DNA of 64,000 nt from Kitasatospora herbaricolor (GTDB taxonomy: Bacteria; Actinomycetota; Actinomycetes; Streptomycetales; Streptomycetaceae), in the NCBI RefSeq assembly GCF_030813695.1, contig NZ_JAUSVA010000002.1, positions 3,968,001 to 4,032,000 of the forward strand, in the 5' to 3' direction. Below the pieces are notes generated by a model. It searched no databases and was not told where the DNA came from. It saw only the letters and a program-made list of their open reading frames with translations. The position numbers were made by a program, and so were the translations under genes. Numbering within the stretch: position 1 is the first letter of the stretch; each line of letters opens with the position of its first letter. Shown here in pieces: positions 15,373 to 22,862 of this stretch.

Positions 15373-16974
15373 ATGACGGTTGTGCATGAGGCACCGGTCG
15401 GTGACGAGATCCCCGAGATCCCTGCCGACGCCCGTGGGCGGGTCGCCGAGCTGCACGAACTGCGGGAGAAGGTTCGCAGCGGCCCGAGCGAGAAGGCCAC
15501 CGAGGCCCAGCACGCCAAGGGCAAGCTGACCGCCCGCGAGCGGATCGACCTGCTCCTGGACGAGGGCTCCTTCCGCGAGGTCGAGCCGCTGCGCCGGCAC
15601 CGCGCCACCGGCTTCGGCCTGGAGGCGAAGAAGCCGCACACCGACGGTGTCATCGTCGGCTGGGGCACCGTGCACGGGCGCACCGTGTTCACCTACGCGC
15701 ACGACTTCCGGATCTTCGGCGGCGCGCTGGGCGAGGCCCACGCGCAGAAGATCCACAAGATCATGGACATGGCCATCGCGGCCGGCGCCCCGCTGATCTC
15801 GCTGAACGACGGCGCCGGCGCCCGCATCCAGGAGGGCGTCACCGCGCTCGCCGGGTACGGCGGCATCTTCCAGCGCAACACCCGGGCCTCCGGCGTCATC
15901 CCGCAGATCTCGGTGATGCTCGGCCCCTGCGCCGGCGGCGCCGCCTACTCCCCCGCGCTGACCGACTTCATCTTCATGGTCCGCGAGACCTCGCAGATGT
16001 TCATCACCGGCCCGGACGTGGTGCAGGCCGTCACCGGCGAGAAGATCAGCCAGAACGGCCTCGGCGGCGCCGACGTCCACTCCGGCGTCTCCGGCGTCTC
16101 GCACTTCGCCTACGACGACGAGCAGAGCTGCATCGAGGAGGTCCGCTACCTCCTGTCGCTGCTGCCGCAGAACAACCGCGAGATGCCGCCGGCCAGCGTC
16201 AACGACGACCCGGTGGACCGCCGCAACGACTCGCTGCTGGACCTCGTCCCGGCCGACGGCAACCGCCCGTACGACATGCGCAAGGTGATCGAGGAGATCG
16301 TCGACCACGGCGAGTTCCTGGAGATCCACGAGCGCTGGGCCACCAACGTGCTCTGCGTGCTGGCCCGGATCGACGGCCACGTCACCGGCATCATCGCCAA
16401 CCAGCCGCAGTCGCTGGCCGGCGTGCTGGACATCAACGCCTCGGAGAAGGCCGCGCGCTTCGTCCAGATGTGCGACGCCTTCAACATCCCGCTGGTGACC
16501 ATGCTGGACGTCCCGGGCTTCCTGCCCGGCGTCGACCAGGAGCACGACGGCATCATCCGGCACGGCGCCAAGCTCCTCTACGCGTACTGCAACGCCACCG
16601 TGCCGCGGATCCAGCTGATCCTGCGCAAGGCCTACGGCGGCGCGTACATCGTGATGGACTCCCGCTCGATCGGCGCGGACCTCTCCTTCGCCTGGCCCAC
16701 CAACGAGATCGCCGTGATGGGCGCCGAGGGCGCCGCCAACGTCATCTTCCGCCGTGACATCAACGGCGCCGACGACCCCGAGGCGATGCGCGCGCAGAAG
16801 ATCAAGGAGTACAAGAGCGAACTGATGCACCCGTACTACGCGGCCGAGCGCGGCCTCGTCGACGACGTCATCGACCCGGCCGAGACCCGCGCCGTGCTCG
16901 CCTCCTCGCTCGCCATGCTCCGCACCAAGCACGCCGACCTGCCCAGCCGCAAGCACGGCAACCCGCCGATGTAG
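15373..16974 (+). CDS. pccB: Acyl-CoA (propionyl-CoA) carboxylase beta subunit
   Basis: 533 residues, the carboxyltransferase subunit of a biotin-dependent acyl-CoA carboxylase. In Streptomyces the closely similar PccB makes methylmalonyl-CoA from propionyl-CoA. The two crotonase-like halves are present with oxyanion-hole glycines in SLNDGAGARIQEG and in the C-terminal RKAYGGAYIVMDS. The ATG at 15373 follows GGAG with nine bases of spacing; a TTG five codons upstream is less likely. A small epsilon subunit gene follows about 150 bases downstream, as expected for this operon type. The biotin-carrying alpha subunit is not in the window. Confidence 0.95.
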   Translation: MTVVHEAPVGDEIPEIPADARGRVAELHELREKVRSGPSEKATEAQHAKGKLTARERIDLLLDEGSFREVEPLRRHRATGFGLEAKKPHTDGVIVGWGTVHGRTVFTYAHDFRIFGGALGEAHAQKIHKIMDMAIAAGAPLISLNDGAGARIQEGVTALAGYGGIFQRNTRASGVIPQISVMLGPCAGGAAYSPALTDFIFMVRETSQMFITGPDVVQAVTGEKISQNGLGGADVHSGVSGVSHFAYDDEQSCIEEVRYLLSLLPQNNREMPPASVNDDPVDRRNDSLLDLVPADGNRPYDMRKVIEEIVDHGEFLEIHERWATNVLCVLARIDGHVTGIIANQPQSLAGVLDINASEKAARFVQMCDAFNIPLVTMLDVPGFLPGVDQEHDGIIRHGAKLLYAYCNATVPRIQLILRKAYGGAYIVMDSRSIGADLSFAWPTNEIAVMGAEGAANVIFRRDINGADDPEAMRAQKIKEYKSELMHPYYAAERGLVDDVIDPAETRAVLASSLAMLRTKHADLPSRKHGNPPM

Positions 16975-17121
16975 TGGATCACCGCAGTGCACCGCCGCGG
17001 TTCGCGGCAGCCCGACGCAGTTCGAAGCACGTGCGCGCAGCTCGCGACGGCTCCCCGCAGGCCGGGGAGCCCGTACTCCGACCATCCGTCCAGAAATCAG
17101 CACGGGGGAGAAAACAAGGCC

Positions 17122-17331
17122 ATGAGCGCTTCCGAACCTCTTGTCCGCATCGTCCGCGGCTCGCTGAACGACGAGGAACTCGCCGCCCTGACGGCGGTCC
17201 TGATGGCCCGCGCGGCCGTCGCCCAGCAGGCCGCCACCGCGATCGCCCCGGTCGAGCCGATGGCCGGCTGGCAGCGCCTGGAGCGGCGCCAGCCGTACTG
17301 GTCGCCGGTCAGCTGGCAGCAGGCGGCGTAA
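17122..17331 (+). CDS. Acyl-CoA carboxylase epsilon subunit
   Basis: 69 residues. Epsilon subunits of actinomycete acyl-CoA carboxylases are 65-75 residues, begin with a VRIVRGSLNDEELAALTAVL helix and end with a W-x-x-P motif; here the start matches exactly and the end reads YWSPVSWQQAA. It stabilises the alpha-beta complex. Same strand as the beta gene and followed by a strong terminator, so it closes the operon. Confidence 0.93.
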   Translation: MSASEPLVRIVRGSLNDEELAALTAVLMARAAVAQQAATAIAPVEPMAGWQRLERRQPYWSPVSWQQAA

Positions 17332-17398
17332 CCGCCCGCCCGGCACCCGTACCGTCAACCTCGCCGGTGGCGCCCGCACCCCTGCGGCACCGGCACAG

Positions 17399-17450
17399 CG
17401 CGAACGGCCCCCTCGACCCCGGACACCGGGTGTCGCGGGGGCCGTTCGCG
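17399..17450 (+). terminator. Terminator of the carboxylase operon
   Basis: 14-bp stem (17399-17412 with 17437-17450) with a smaller nested hairpin in the loop, about 70 bases after the epsilon gene. Confidence 0.7.
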
Positions 17451-17528
17451 TACCCTGGCGGGCCGGGCCGCCCTTCGGGGCGGACGCATTCCCGAAGACG
17501 GCCGGGGGACGGGAAGTTGGCCCCCGTA

Positions 17529-17552
17529 CAATTCCAGCTGCGCGGTTTGCGG
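17529..17552 (+). promoter_or_regulatory. Weak ARE-like receptor site before the first TetR gene
   Basis: Aligned to the butyrolactone-receptor ARE consensus as I remember it, about 12 of 18 fixed positions match, including the CGGTTTG core at 17543-17549. It begins inside TACAAT (17527-17532), a possible -10 hexamer, and lies about 80 bases before the TetR start. An autoregulatory operator would be expected here, but the match is much weaker than the one at 19327-19350. Confidence 0.3.
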
Positions 17553-17630
17553 CTATCCTCCCCAGACCCCCGGACACCCGCCGCCCCCGACCGGACGCCG
17601 GCGAGGACCCACGACACCTAGGAGGCTCCG

Positions 17631-18278
17631 ATGGCTCGGCAGGCCCGTGCCCTGGCGACCCGGCAGGCAGTTCTCCGCGCCGCGGCCGTCGTGTTCGACA
17701 AACGGGGCTACGCCGGTGCCACGATGTCCGAGATCCTGGAGCAGGCGGCCGTCACCAAGGGCGCGCTCTACTTCCACTTCAGCTCCAAGGAGGAGCTGGC
17801 CCGGGCCGTGATCGAGGAGCAGTCCACCTGGCTGGCGTCCTGGGTCCCCACCTCGGACAGCCCGGTGCAGACGCTGATCGACCTCGGGTACGCCTTCGCC
17901 GACGCCCTGCAGCGGGACCCGCTGGTCCGCGGCAGCATCCGGCTCACCATCGAGCACGGCACCTTCACCCAGCCGCAGACCATGGCCTACCGCGGCTGGT
18001 CCGACGCGGCCCACCTGCTGCTGCGCAACGCCATGGACAAGGGCGAGCTGCACCCCGGGCTGGACATCGCCGGGGCGGCCGACGTGATCGTCGGCGCGGT
18101 GACCGGGATCCAGCTCACCTCCCAGGTGCTGACCGACCGGCAGGACCTGATCAAGCGGATGACCGACCTGTGGACCCTGCTGCTGCCCGGCCTGGTCCAG
18201 CCGCACGCGCTGGCCCGGCTGGCCGTGCACCCGCCTCAGCCGGAGGCCGCCGAGCAGGGCTCGAACCCCGGCTCGTAG
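17631..18278 (+). CDS. Gamma-butyrolactone receptor-like TetR regulator 1
   Basis: 215 residues. The N-terminal TetR helix-turn-helix reads ATMSEILEQAAVTKGALYFHF with FSSKEELARAVIEEQ after it, the form found in the ArpA/ScbR receptor group. The C-terminal ligand domain (QTLIDLGYAFADALQRDPLVRGSIRL and the following helices) matches the same group. Such proteins repress target promoters until a butyrolactone or related signal binds. The gene sits beside an AfsA-family synthase and a second receptor-like gene. The start ATG has GGAGG about eight bases upstream. Its last 43 bases overlap the end of the second receptor gene on the other strand. Confidence 0.9.
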   Translation: MARQARALATRQAVLRAAAVVFDKRGYAGATMSEILEQAAVTKGALYFHFSSKEELARAVIEEQSTWLASWVPTSDSPVQTLIDLGYAFADALQRDPLVRGSIRLTIEHGTFTQPQTMAYRGWSDAAHLLLRNAMDKGELHPGLDIAGAADVIVGAVTGIQLTSQVLTDRQDLIKRMTDLWTLLLPGLVQPHALARLAVHPPQPEAAEQGSNPGS

Positions 18279-19141
18279 CCCGGCCCGCGCCCGAACCCGG
18301 GCTCGTGGACGGGCACCGGCTCGTAGACGGGCGCCGGGACCTGGGCGGGCGCTGGGACGAACCCGCGGCCGAGATCGAACACCCAGGCCGGGCCCGGGGC
18401 GGCCGCGCGGTCCGTGCCGGGGTCCGCGGCACCGCCCACGGCGGGGCCGGCGGCGGGAGCCGGTCCGGTGGCGGCCGACGGCGCCCCGGCCGCCGCAAAC
18501 ACCCCCGCCCCCTCCGTCCGGTACTCCCCGATACGCCCCGCCGGCACCAGAGCGGGCAGCGCCGAGGCCAGCACGGTGGCCACCGCCTCCGGGCGGAGCA
18601 CCGCGGTGTCCGCCCAGGAGAGCAGCACCAGACCGGCCGCGACCGCCGTCAGCAGCTCGGCCGACTCCTGCGGGCCGGTCCCGGGCCGCAGTTCGCCGGC
18701 GGTCTCGGCCAGCACCAGTTGCCGGCGCACCATCACCGTCCAGTCGCGCCAGGGGCCGCACCCCTCCGGGGCGTCCGCGCCCGGCGGCTCCTTGCCGCTC
18801 TGGGTGCCCTGGCTGAGCAGCACGCCGGCCCGCACCACGATGTCCTCGCGCAGCAGCCTGGCCAGCTCGTGGGCCAGGTCGATCAGGGCCTGGACGGCCG
18901 GCCCGTCACTGCGGCGGGCCCGCAGCACCGCGGTGGCGATGACCCGGCGGGCCGCCGCCCGCACCCCCTCGGCGAGGGCCTGCTTGGACACGAAGTGGAA
19001 GTAGAGGGCCCCCTTGCTGACCCCGGCGCAGCGACTGATGTCGACCAGACTCGCCGATTCGTAGCCCGCGTCCGCGAAAGTCCTCGCCGCCGCGAGCAGC
19101 ACGGCCTGCCTGGTGCGTCCCGCCCGCTCCTGCTTGACCAC
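18236..19141 (-). CDS. Gamma-butyrolactone receptor-like TetR regulator 2 with long C-terminal tail
   Basis: 301 residues from the GTG at 19139-19141, which has GGGAGGGG six bases upstream; an ATG nine codons earlier would place that ribosome site inside the gene. The helix-turn-helix (SLVDISRCAGVSKGALYFHF) is again of receptor type. The last ~100 residues are an Ala/Gly/Pro-rich tail ending in repeats such as VYEPVPVHEPGFG and PGYEPGFEP, which receptor proteins normally lack. Its 3' end overlaps the convergent first receptor gene by 43 bases. It is divergent from the afsA-type gene, with a strong ARE match between them, so it may control that promoter. It could be a true receptor or a pseudo-receptor; pI or structure would be needed to tell. 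Confidence 0.85.
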   Translation of the reverse strand: MVKQERAGRTRQAVLLAAARTFADAGYESASLVDISRCAGVSKGALYFHFVSKQALAEGVRAAARRVIATAVLRARRSDGPAVQALIDLAHELARLLREDIVVRAGVLLSQGTQSGKEPPGADAPEGCGPWRDWTVMVRRQLVLAETAGELRPGTGPQESAELLTAVAAGLVLLSWADTAVLRPEAVATVLASALPALVPAGRIGEYRTEGAGVFAAAGAPSAATGPAPAAGPAVGGAADPGTDRAAAPGPAWVFDLGRGFVPAPAQVPAPVYEPVPVHEPGFGRGPGYEPGFEPCSAASG

Positions 19142-19545
19142 TGAAGGCCCCTCCCTCTCGACCGGCATGGCACAGCCCCGCCCCACCGCCGCCGCCCCCG
19201 ACCCGTGGCGCTCGCGGATCCTCCGAGGACGATCCGCGACCGGACGGCCGCGCCCGGGCGCCGGCACGGTGACCGGACGCCCGCCCGGCCCGGGCCCCGC
19301 TCCCGCGTCCGCCCGTCCGCAGGGCGATCTAAACCGCATGGTTGGTTTCTAATCTAACCCTTGCGCAGTAGTCTTCGTGAAGCGGGCGGTGGAGTACGGC
19401 CCTTGCGCTGCCGGTCCGCACCCCACCACAGTTGTCCCATGCCCGGACGGCCCCCGGCCAGCAGGAGAAACCGGGTGGTCTGTATGTTTCTCGGTGGCCG
19501 CCCGCTCGCGGTCCCGTCGACCAACTCCCGGGAGTGGGGCAAGGA
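19142..19545. other. Divergent regulatory region, receptor 2 / afsA-type gene
   Basis: 404 bp between divergent starts. It contains the ARE-like element at 19327-19350 and no credible gene. Relative AT richness around 19325-19360 marks the likely promoter area. Confidence 0.6.
19327..19350 (-). promoter_or_regulatory. ARE-like operator (butyrolactone receptor binding site)
   Basis: Read on the minus strand, this 24-base site matches 15 of 18 fixed positions of the ARE consensus as I remember it, including AGAAACC at one side and CGGTTT at the other. It contains the inverted arms AAACC (19331-19335) and GGTTT (19344-19348). It lies in the divergent control region, about 185 bases before receptor gene 2 and 195 bases before the afsA-type gene. 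Confidence 0.65.
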
Positions 19546-20583
19546 ATGCCGCTGATCGCAGAACTGGGCGAGGACGAGGCGTATCCCGAACCCAGCGCCG
19601 GCTACGACTTCCACGAGCGGACCGTCTCCCGGCACCTGGTCCACCGCACCACGGTCTCCGAGGTCTTCCTCACCGGGTGGCAGGCCACCGGCCCGTACGA
19701 CTTCCTGCTCGGCGCCCAGTGGCCCCGCGCCCACGGCTTCTACCGGCTGCCCGGGGACGCCCAGCACGACCCCGTCCTGCTGGCCGAAACGATCCGCCAG
19801 GCCGGCCTGCTGATCTCGCACGTCGGCTTCGGCGTGCCGCAGGGGCACCAGTTCGCCATGGACGACCTGTCCTACGCGGTGGACCTGGACGGCCTCGCCA
19901 TCGACGCCCGGCCCGCCTCGCTGATGCTCCGGGTGAGCTGCCAGGACGTCCGGATGCGGCACCGCCGGCTCGCCTCGCTGCGGGTCGAGGTCCAGGCCGA
20001 GCGGGACGGACGGCCGCTCGGCCACGGCTCCGGGCAGGTCTCGGTGATCCCGCCGCAGGCCTACCGGCGGCTGCGCGGGCGCGACGGCCTCAACCCGGCC
20101 CCGCTGCGGCCCGGCACCCCCACCACGCCCGCGCTGGTGGGCCGGGAGAACCCCTCGGACGTGGTGCTGACCCCGGCCCGCCAGCCCGGCACCTGGCTGC
20201 TGCGGGCCGACGCCCGGCACCCCGTGCTGTTCGACCACCCGGTCGACCACGTCCCCGGGATGCTCGTCCTGGAGGCCGCCCGCCAGGCCGCCCAGCGGCT
20301 GCGCCACCCCGAGCCGGTGGTGCCGGTCGAGGCGATCAGCAGTTTCGAGCACTACATCGAGCTGGACCGGCCCTGCATGGTCCGCGCCTGGCTGGAACCG
20401 GGCCCGGACCCGCGCCGGGTGCCGGTCCGGGTGACGCTGGAGCAGGACGGCCGCACCGCCGCCGAGTGCCGCCTGGTGACCGAACCGCTGACCCCCGCGG
20501 CGGCGATGCTGGACGCCCCCGCACTGCTGGACGGGCCGGGCTTCCGGGACGCGCGCGGCCAGGGCCTGCAGATCGCCTCCTGA
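19546..20583 (+). CDS. AfsA-family butyrolactone biosynthesis protein
   Basis: 345 residues, close to the usual AfsA/ScbA length. Two hotdog-like AfsA repeats are visible: residues about 15-150 (VHRTTVSEVFLTGW) and about 195-330 (HPVLFDHPVDHVPGMLVLE, then EAARQAAQ). AfsA condenses a beta-ketoacyl-ACP with dihydroxyacetone phosphate, the key step of A-factor-type signal synthesis. The frame is open further upstream, but the ATG at 19546 with GGGAG 11 bases upstream begins where the family similarity begins. The two receptor-like genes upstream and the NAD-dependent enzyme downstream complete a signalling locus. Some AfsA relatives regulate rather than synthesise, so signal production is inferred. 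Confidence 0.9.
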   Translation: MPLIAELGEDEAYPEPSAGYDFHERTVSRHLVHRTTVSEVFLTGWQATGPYDFLLGAQWPRAHGFYRLPGDAQHDPVLLAETIRQAGLLISHVGFGVPQGHQFAMDDLSYAVDLDGLAIDARPASLMLRVSCQDVRMRHRRLASLRVEVQAERDGRPLGHGSGQVSVIPPQAYRRLRGRDGLNPAPLRPGTPTTPALVGRENPSDVVLTPARQPGTWLLRADARHPVLFDHPVDHVPGMLVLEAARQAAQRLRHPEPVVPVEAISSFEHYIELDRPCMVRAWLEPGPDPRRVPVRVTLEQDGRTAAECRLVTEPLTPAAAMLDAPALLDGPGFRDARGQGLQIAS

Positions 20584-20717
20584 CCGGGCGGACGCCCGCG
20601 GGACGGCGGGGTGCACCGGGGGGTGCACCCCGCCGTCACAGGTTCGTCCGGGGCGGGACGTCCCCGGCGGACGTGCCCGGCCGGGCACGTCCGCCGGACG
20701 CGGTCAGCCGGACGGGT

Positions 20718-21803
20718 TCAGCCGGTGCGCCCGTCCGCGGCCGGTTGCGGGGCCGTCGCCGGCGAAGGACCGCCGCCCAGGGCCGCGCGGTACCAGGACG
20801 CGTGCTCCGCGAACCGCGCGGCGAAGCCCGGGCCGGGATCGCACCCGGCCAGCGCCCAGAGCCGGGAGCTGTCGTACCAGTGGTCGACTGCCAGCAGTGA
20901 GAGCCGGCGCTCCCGGACCGGGGTCGCACCGCCGAGCAGTTCCAGCGCCCGCGCCGTGCTGATGTCGCCCTCGGGCAGCGGGAGTCCCAGCGCGTCGGCC
21001 ACCGCGGTGACCAGCTCCCGCGCGGTGACCGGCACCGGGTGGCTCGCGTGCAGCACCCGCCCGGCGGCGCTCCCCGCGGAACCTGCCGCCGGCTCCGCCC
21101 CCGGGCCGGGCGCGTGCTCCGGCCCCGGGCGGACGGCGAGCGCGGCGAGGGCCCGGGCCAGGTCGTCGACCGCGACCAGCGAGAGCCTGGCCCGGCCGCC
21201 CTCCACCCAGTGCGGCAGCCCGCGGATCAGCTGCGCCAGCGCGGGCACGAACCAGGTGTCCCCGGCGCCGTAGACCAGGTGCGGGCGCAGCACCGTACCG
21301 CCGGCCGCGAGCACGAGCCGCTCGCCCTCCAGCCTGGTCCGGCTGGTGACCGAGACCGGCCCGGTCTCCAACTCGCCCTCGGCGGCCCCCCGGTGGGCGC
21401 CGTCGCGGTAGACGGCCGCGGTGCCGAGCTGGACGATCCGGCGCACTCCGGCGCGGGCCGCCTCGGCGAGCAGGTTGCGGGTGCCCTCCACGTTGACCGC
21501 CCGGGCCTCCTCCTCGTCCTCGCCGACCCGCACGGCGAGGTGCAGCACGGTGTCCACGCCCTCGCAGAGACCGCGCAGCGAGGCCGGATCGGTGAGGTCG
21601 CCGTCGGCGTGCTCCGGCCGCGGCAGGGCGTCGGCGACCGTCCCGTCCGGCACCGGCCGCCGATGGGTCAGCACCCGCAGGACGGACGGCCGCGAGGCCT
21701 CCGCGTCCGCCCGGTGCAGGGCGCGGCGGAGCTCACGGACCGTCCAGCCGCCGGTGAAGCCGGATCCTCCGGTCAGCAGGACGGTCCGGGTGGTGCTTGC
21801 CAT
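20718..21803 (-). CDS. NAD-dependent epimerase/dehydratase-like reductase
   Basis: 361 residues from the ATG at 21801-21803 (GTG eight codons upstream is possible). An extended-SDR Rossmann motif TGGSGFTGG is at residues 11-19. Where the family normally has Tyr-x3-Lys, the aligned stretch reads TSRTRLEGERL, so the Tyr appears to be Thr and the Lys appears to be Arg; this could reduce or change catalysis. Next to an AfsA-family gene it could reduce or modify the butyrolactone precursor, as SDR proteins do in other such loci, but that is inference. It converges with the afsA-type gene. Confidence 0.8.
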   Translation of the reverse strand: MASTTRTVLLTGGSGFTGGWTVRELRRALHRADAEASRPSVLRVLTHRRPVPDGTVADALPRPEHADGDLTDPASLRGLCEGVDTVLHLAVRVGEDEEEARAVNVEGTRNLLAEAARAGVRRIVQLGTAAVYRDGAHRGAAEGELETGPVSVTSRTRLEGERLVLAAGGTVLRPHLVYGAGDTWFVPALAQLIRGLPHWVEGGRARLSLVAVDDLARALAALAVRPGPEHAPGPGAEPAAGSAGSAAGRVLHASHPVPVTARELVTAVADALGLPLPEGDISTARALELLGGATPVRERRLSLLAVDHWYDSSRLWALAGCDPGPGFAARFAEHASWYRAALGGGPSPATAPQPAADGRTG

Positions 21804-21908
21804 CGGGGTGCGCCTCTCACTCTGCACGGGCCGGCGGGCGGCGGGCGGCGGGCGGACCCTGGTGGCCCGGCCGAGCCCGACGGTGGGCCGGTGGCCCGGC
21901 CGGGTCGG

Positions 21909-22313
21909 TCAGGCCGCGGCCAGCGCGGCCGGACGGCCCGCGTGCATGACGCTGAGGTTGGCGGCGAGCCGGTTCGGGTCCTGGGTGAGCCAGAGCCGCA
22001 GGGTGGCCCCGAGCATGGCGCTGGCGGAGCCGATCCGCACCCCGGTGACCTGGGCGACCCGGGCCGCTCCGGGGACCAGCAGGTCCGCCAGCGGGGTGGG
22101 CAGCCAGACCGTCAGGGCGCAGGGCGCCGGGGCGGCCAGGGCGGCGAGCAGCCGGTAGGCGTCCGCCGGGCTCTGCAGGGTGGGGATGACGTCCAGCAGG
22201 CCGTCCGCCACCACCTCGGACAGATCGCTGTGGTGCCCTTGTGCGAGCCTGCGGAGCAGCGTTCGCTCGGCGGCGGTGATTCGGACGGTCACCATGACCT
22301 CGTCGCACTCCAT
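21909..22313 (-). CDS. Small protein of unknown function
   Basis: 134 residues from an ATG with GGAGGA eight bases upstream. I do not recognise a family. Two stretches look alike in plan, a beta-strand then two helices: VTVRITAAERTLLRRLAQGH and, later, LTVWLPTPLADLLVPGAARV. This could be a pair of ribbon-helix-helix-like units, but no clear DNA-binding signature is present. It is upstream of the epimerase gene on the same strand (105 bp apart), so it may belong to the butyrolactone locus. Codon bias supports a real gene. Confidence 0.65.
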   Translation of the reverse strand: MECDEVMVTVRITAAERTLLRRLAQGHHSDLSEVVADGLLDVIPTLQSPADAYRLLAALAAPAPCALTVWLPTPLADLLVPGAARVAQVTGVRIGSASAMLGATLRLWLTQDPNRLAANLSVMHAGRPAALAAA

Positions 22314-22862
22314 TGCGCGGTCCTCCTCGACGCTCCCGTGCCAGGCCCAGATGCCTGGCACATACCCTGCCACAAACTGTCATATATCCGGACACCGCCC
22401 CCGGCGGCGTCCGGACAGTCCTGCCGCGGCCCGGCGGCCGCCACGGTCGCCGGCACCGGCCCTGCTCCGTAGGCCCGTTCGGCCGTGGTGGCGCCGTCGG
22501 CGGGGCCCCGCCGACGGGGTCCCCGTCGGGGCAGGAGGCGGCCGCGCAGCGGCGGCACGGCAGGGCGGGCGCCCTGCCGCGAGCCCGGTGCCGCAGGTCG
22601 GCGCCGGGCACCGGATCCCGGCGGCGGCCGGCAGGAGCACCGGCAGCACGAATCCGCCGCGGGAGCGACCCTGCCGGCAGTCACCCCGTCACCCCGTCAC
22701 CTCGTCGGCGCGGTCGCGACCGGGACGGCGCGCCTGGCCCTCGGCCATCGTTCCCCTCCCCTGGGAATGCGATGCGGTGGAGCGTGCCGCCCGGACGACC
22801 GCCGGCGTCCTCCCCCGGCCTCCGGCCGGGCCCCCTGCGGACCGCCGGGCGTGCGGCTGCGG
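22314..22862. other. Intergenic 549 bp, no gene seen
   Basis: Separates the butyrolactone island from the cytochrome maturation operon. Open frames here are arginine/proline-rich shadows. The stretch near 22360-22390 is less GC-rich and may hold the promoter of the small unknown gene. Nothing else is supported. Confidence 0.5.
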
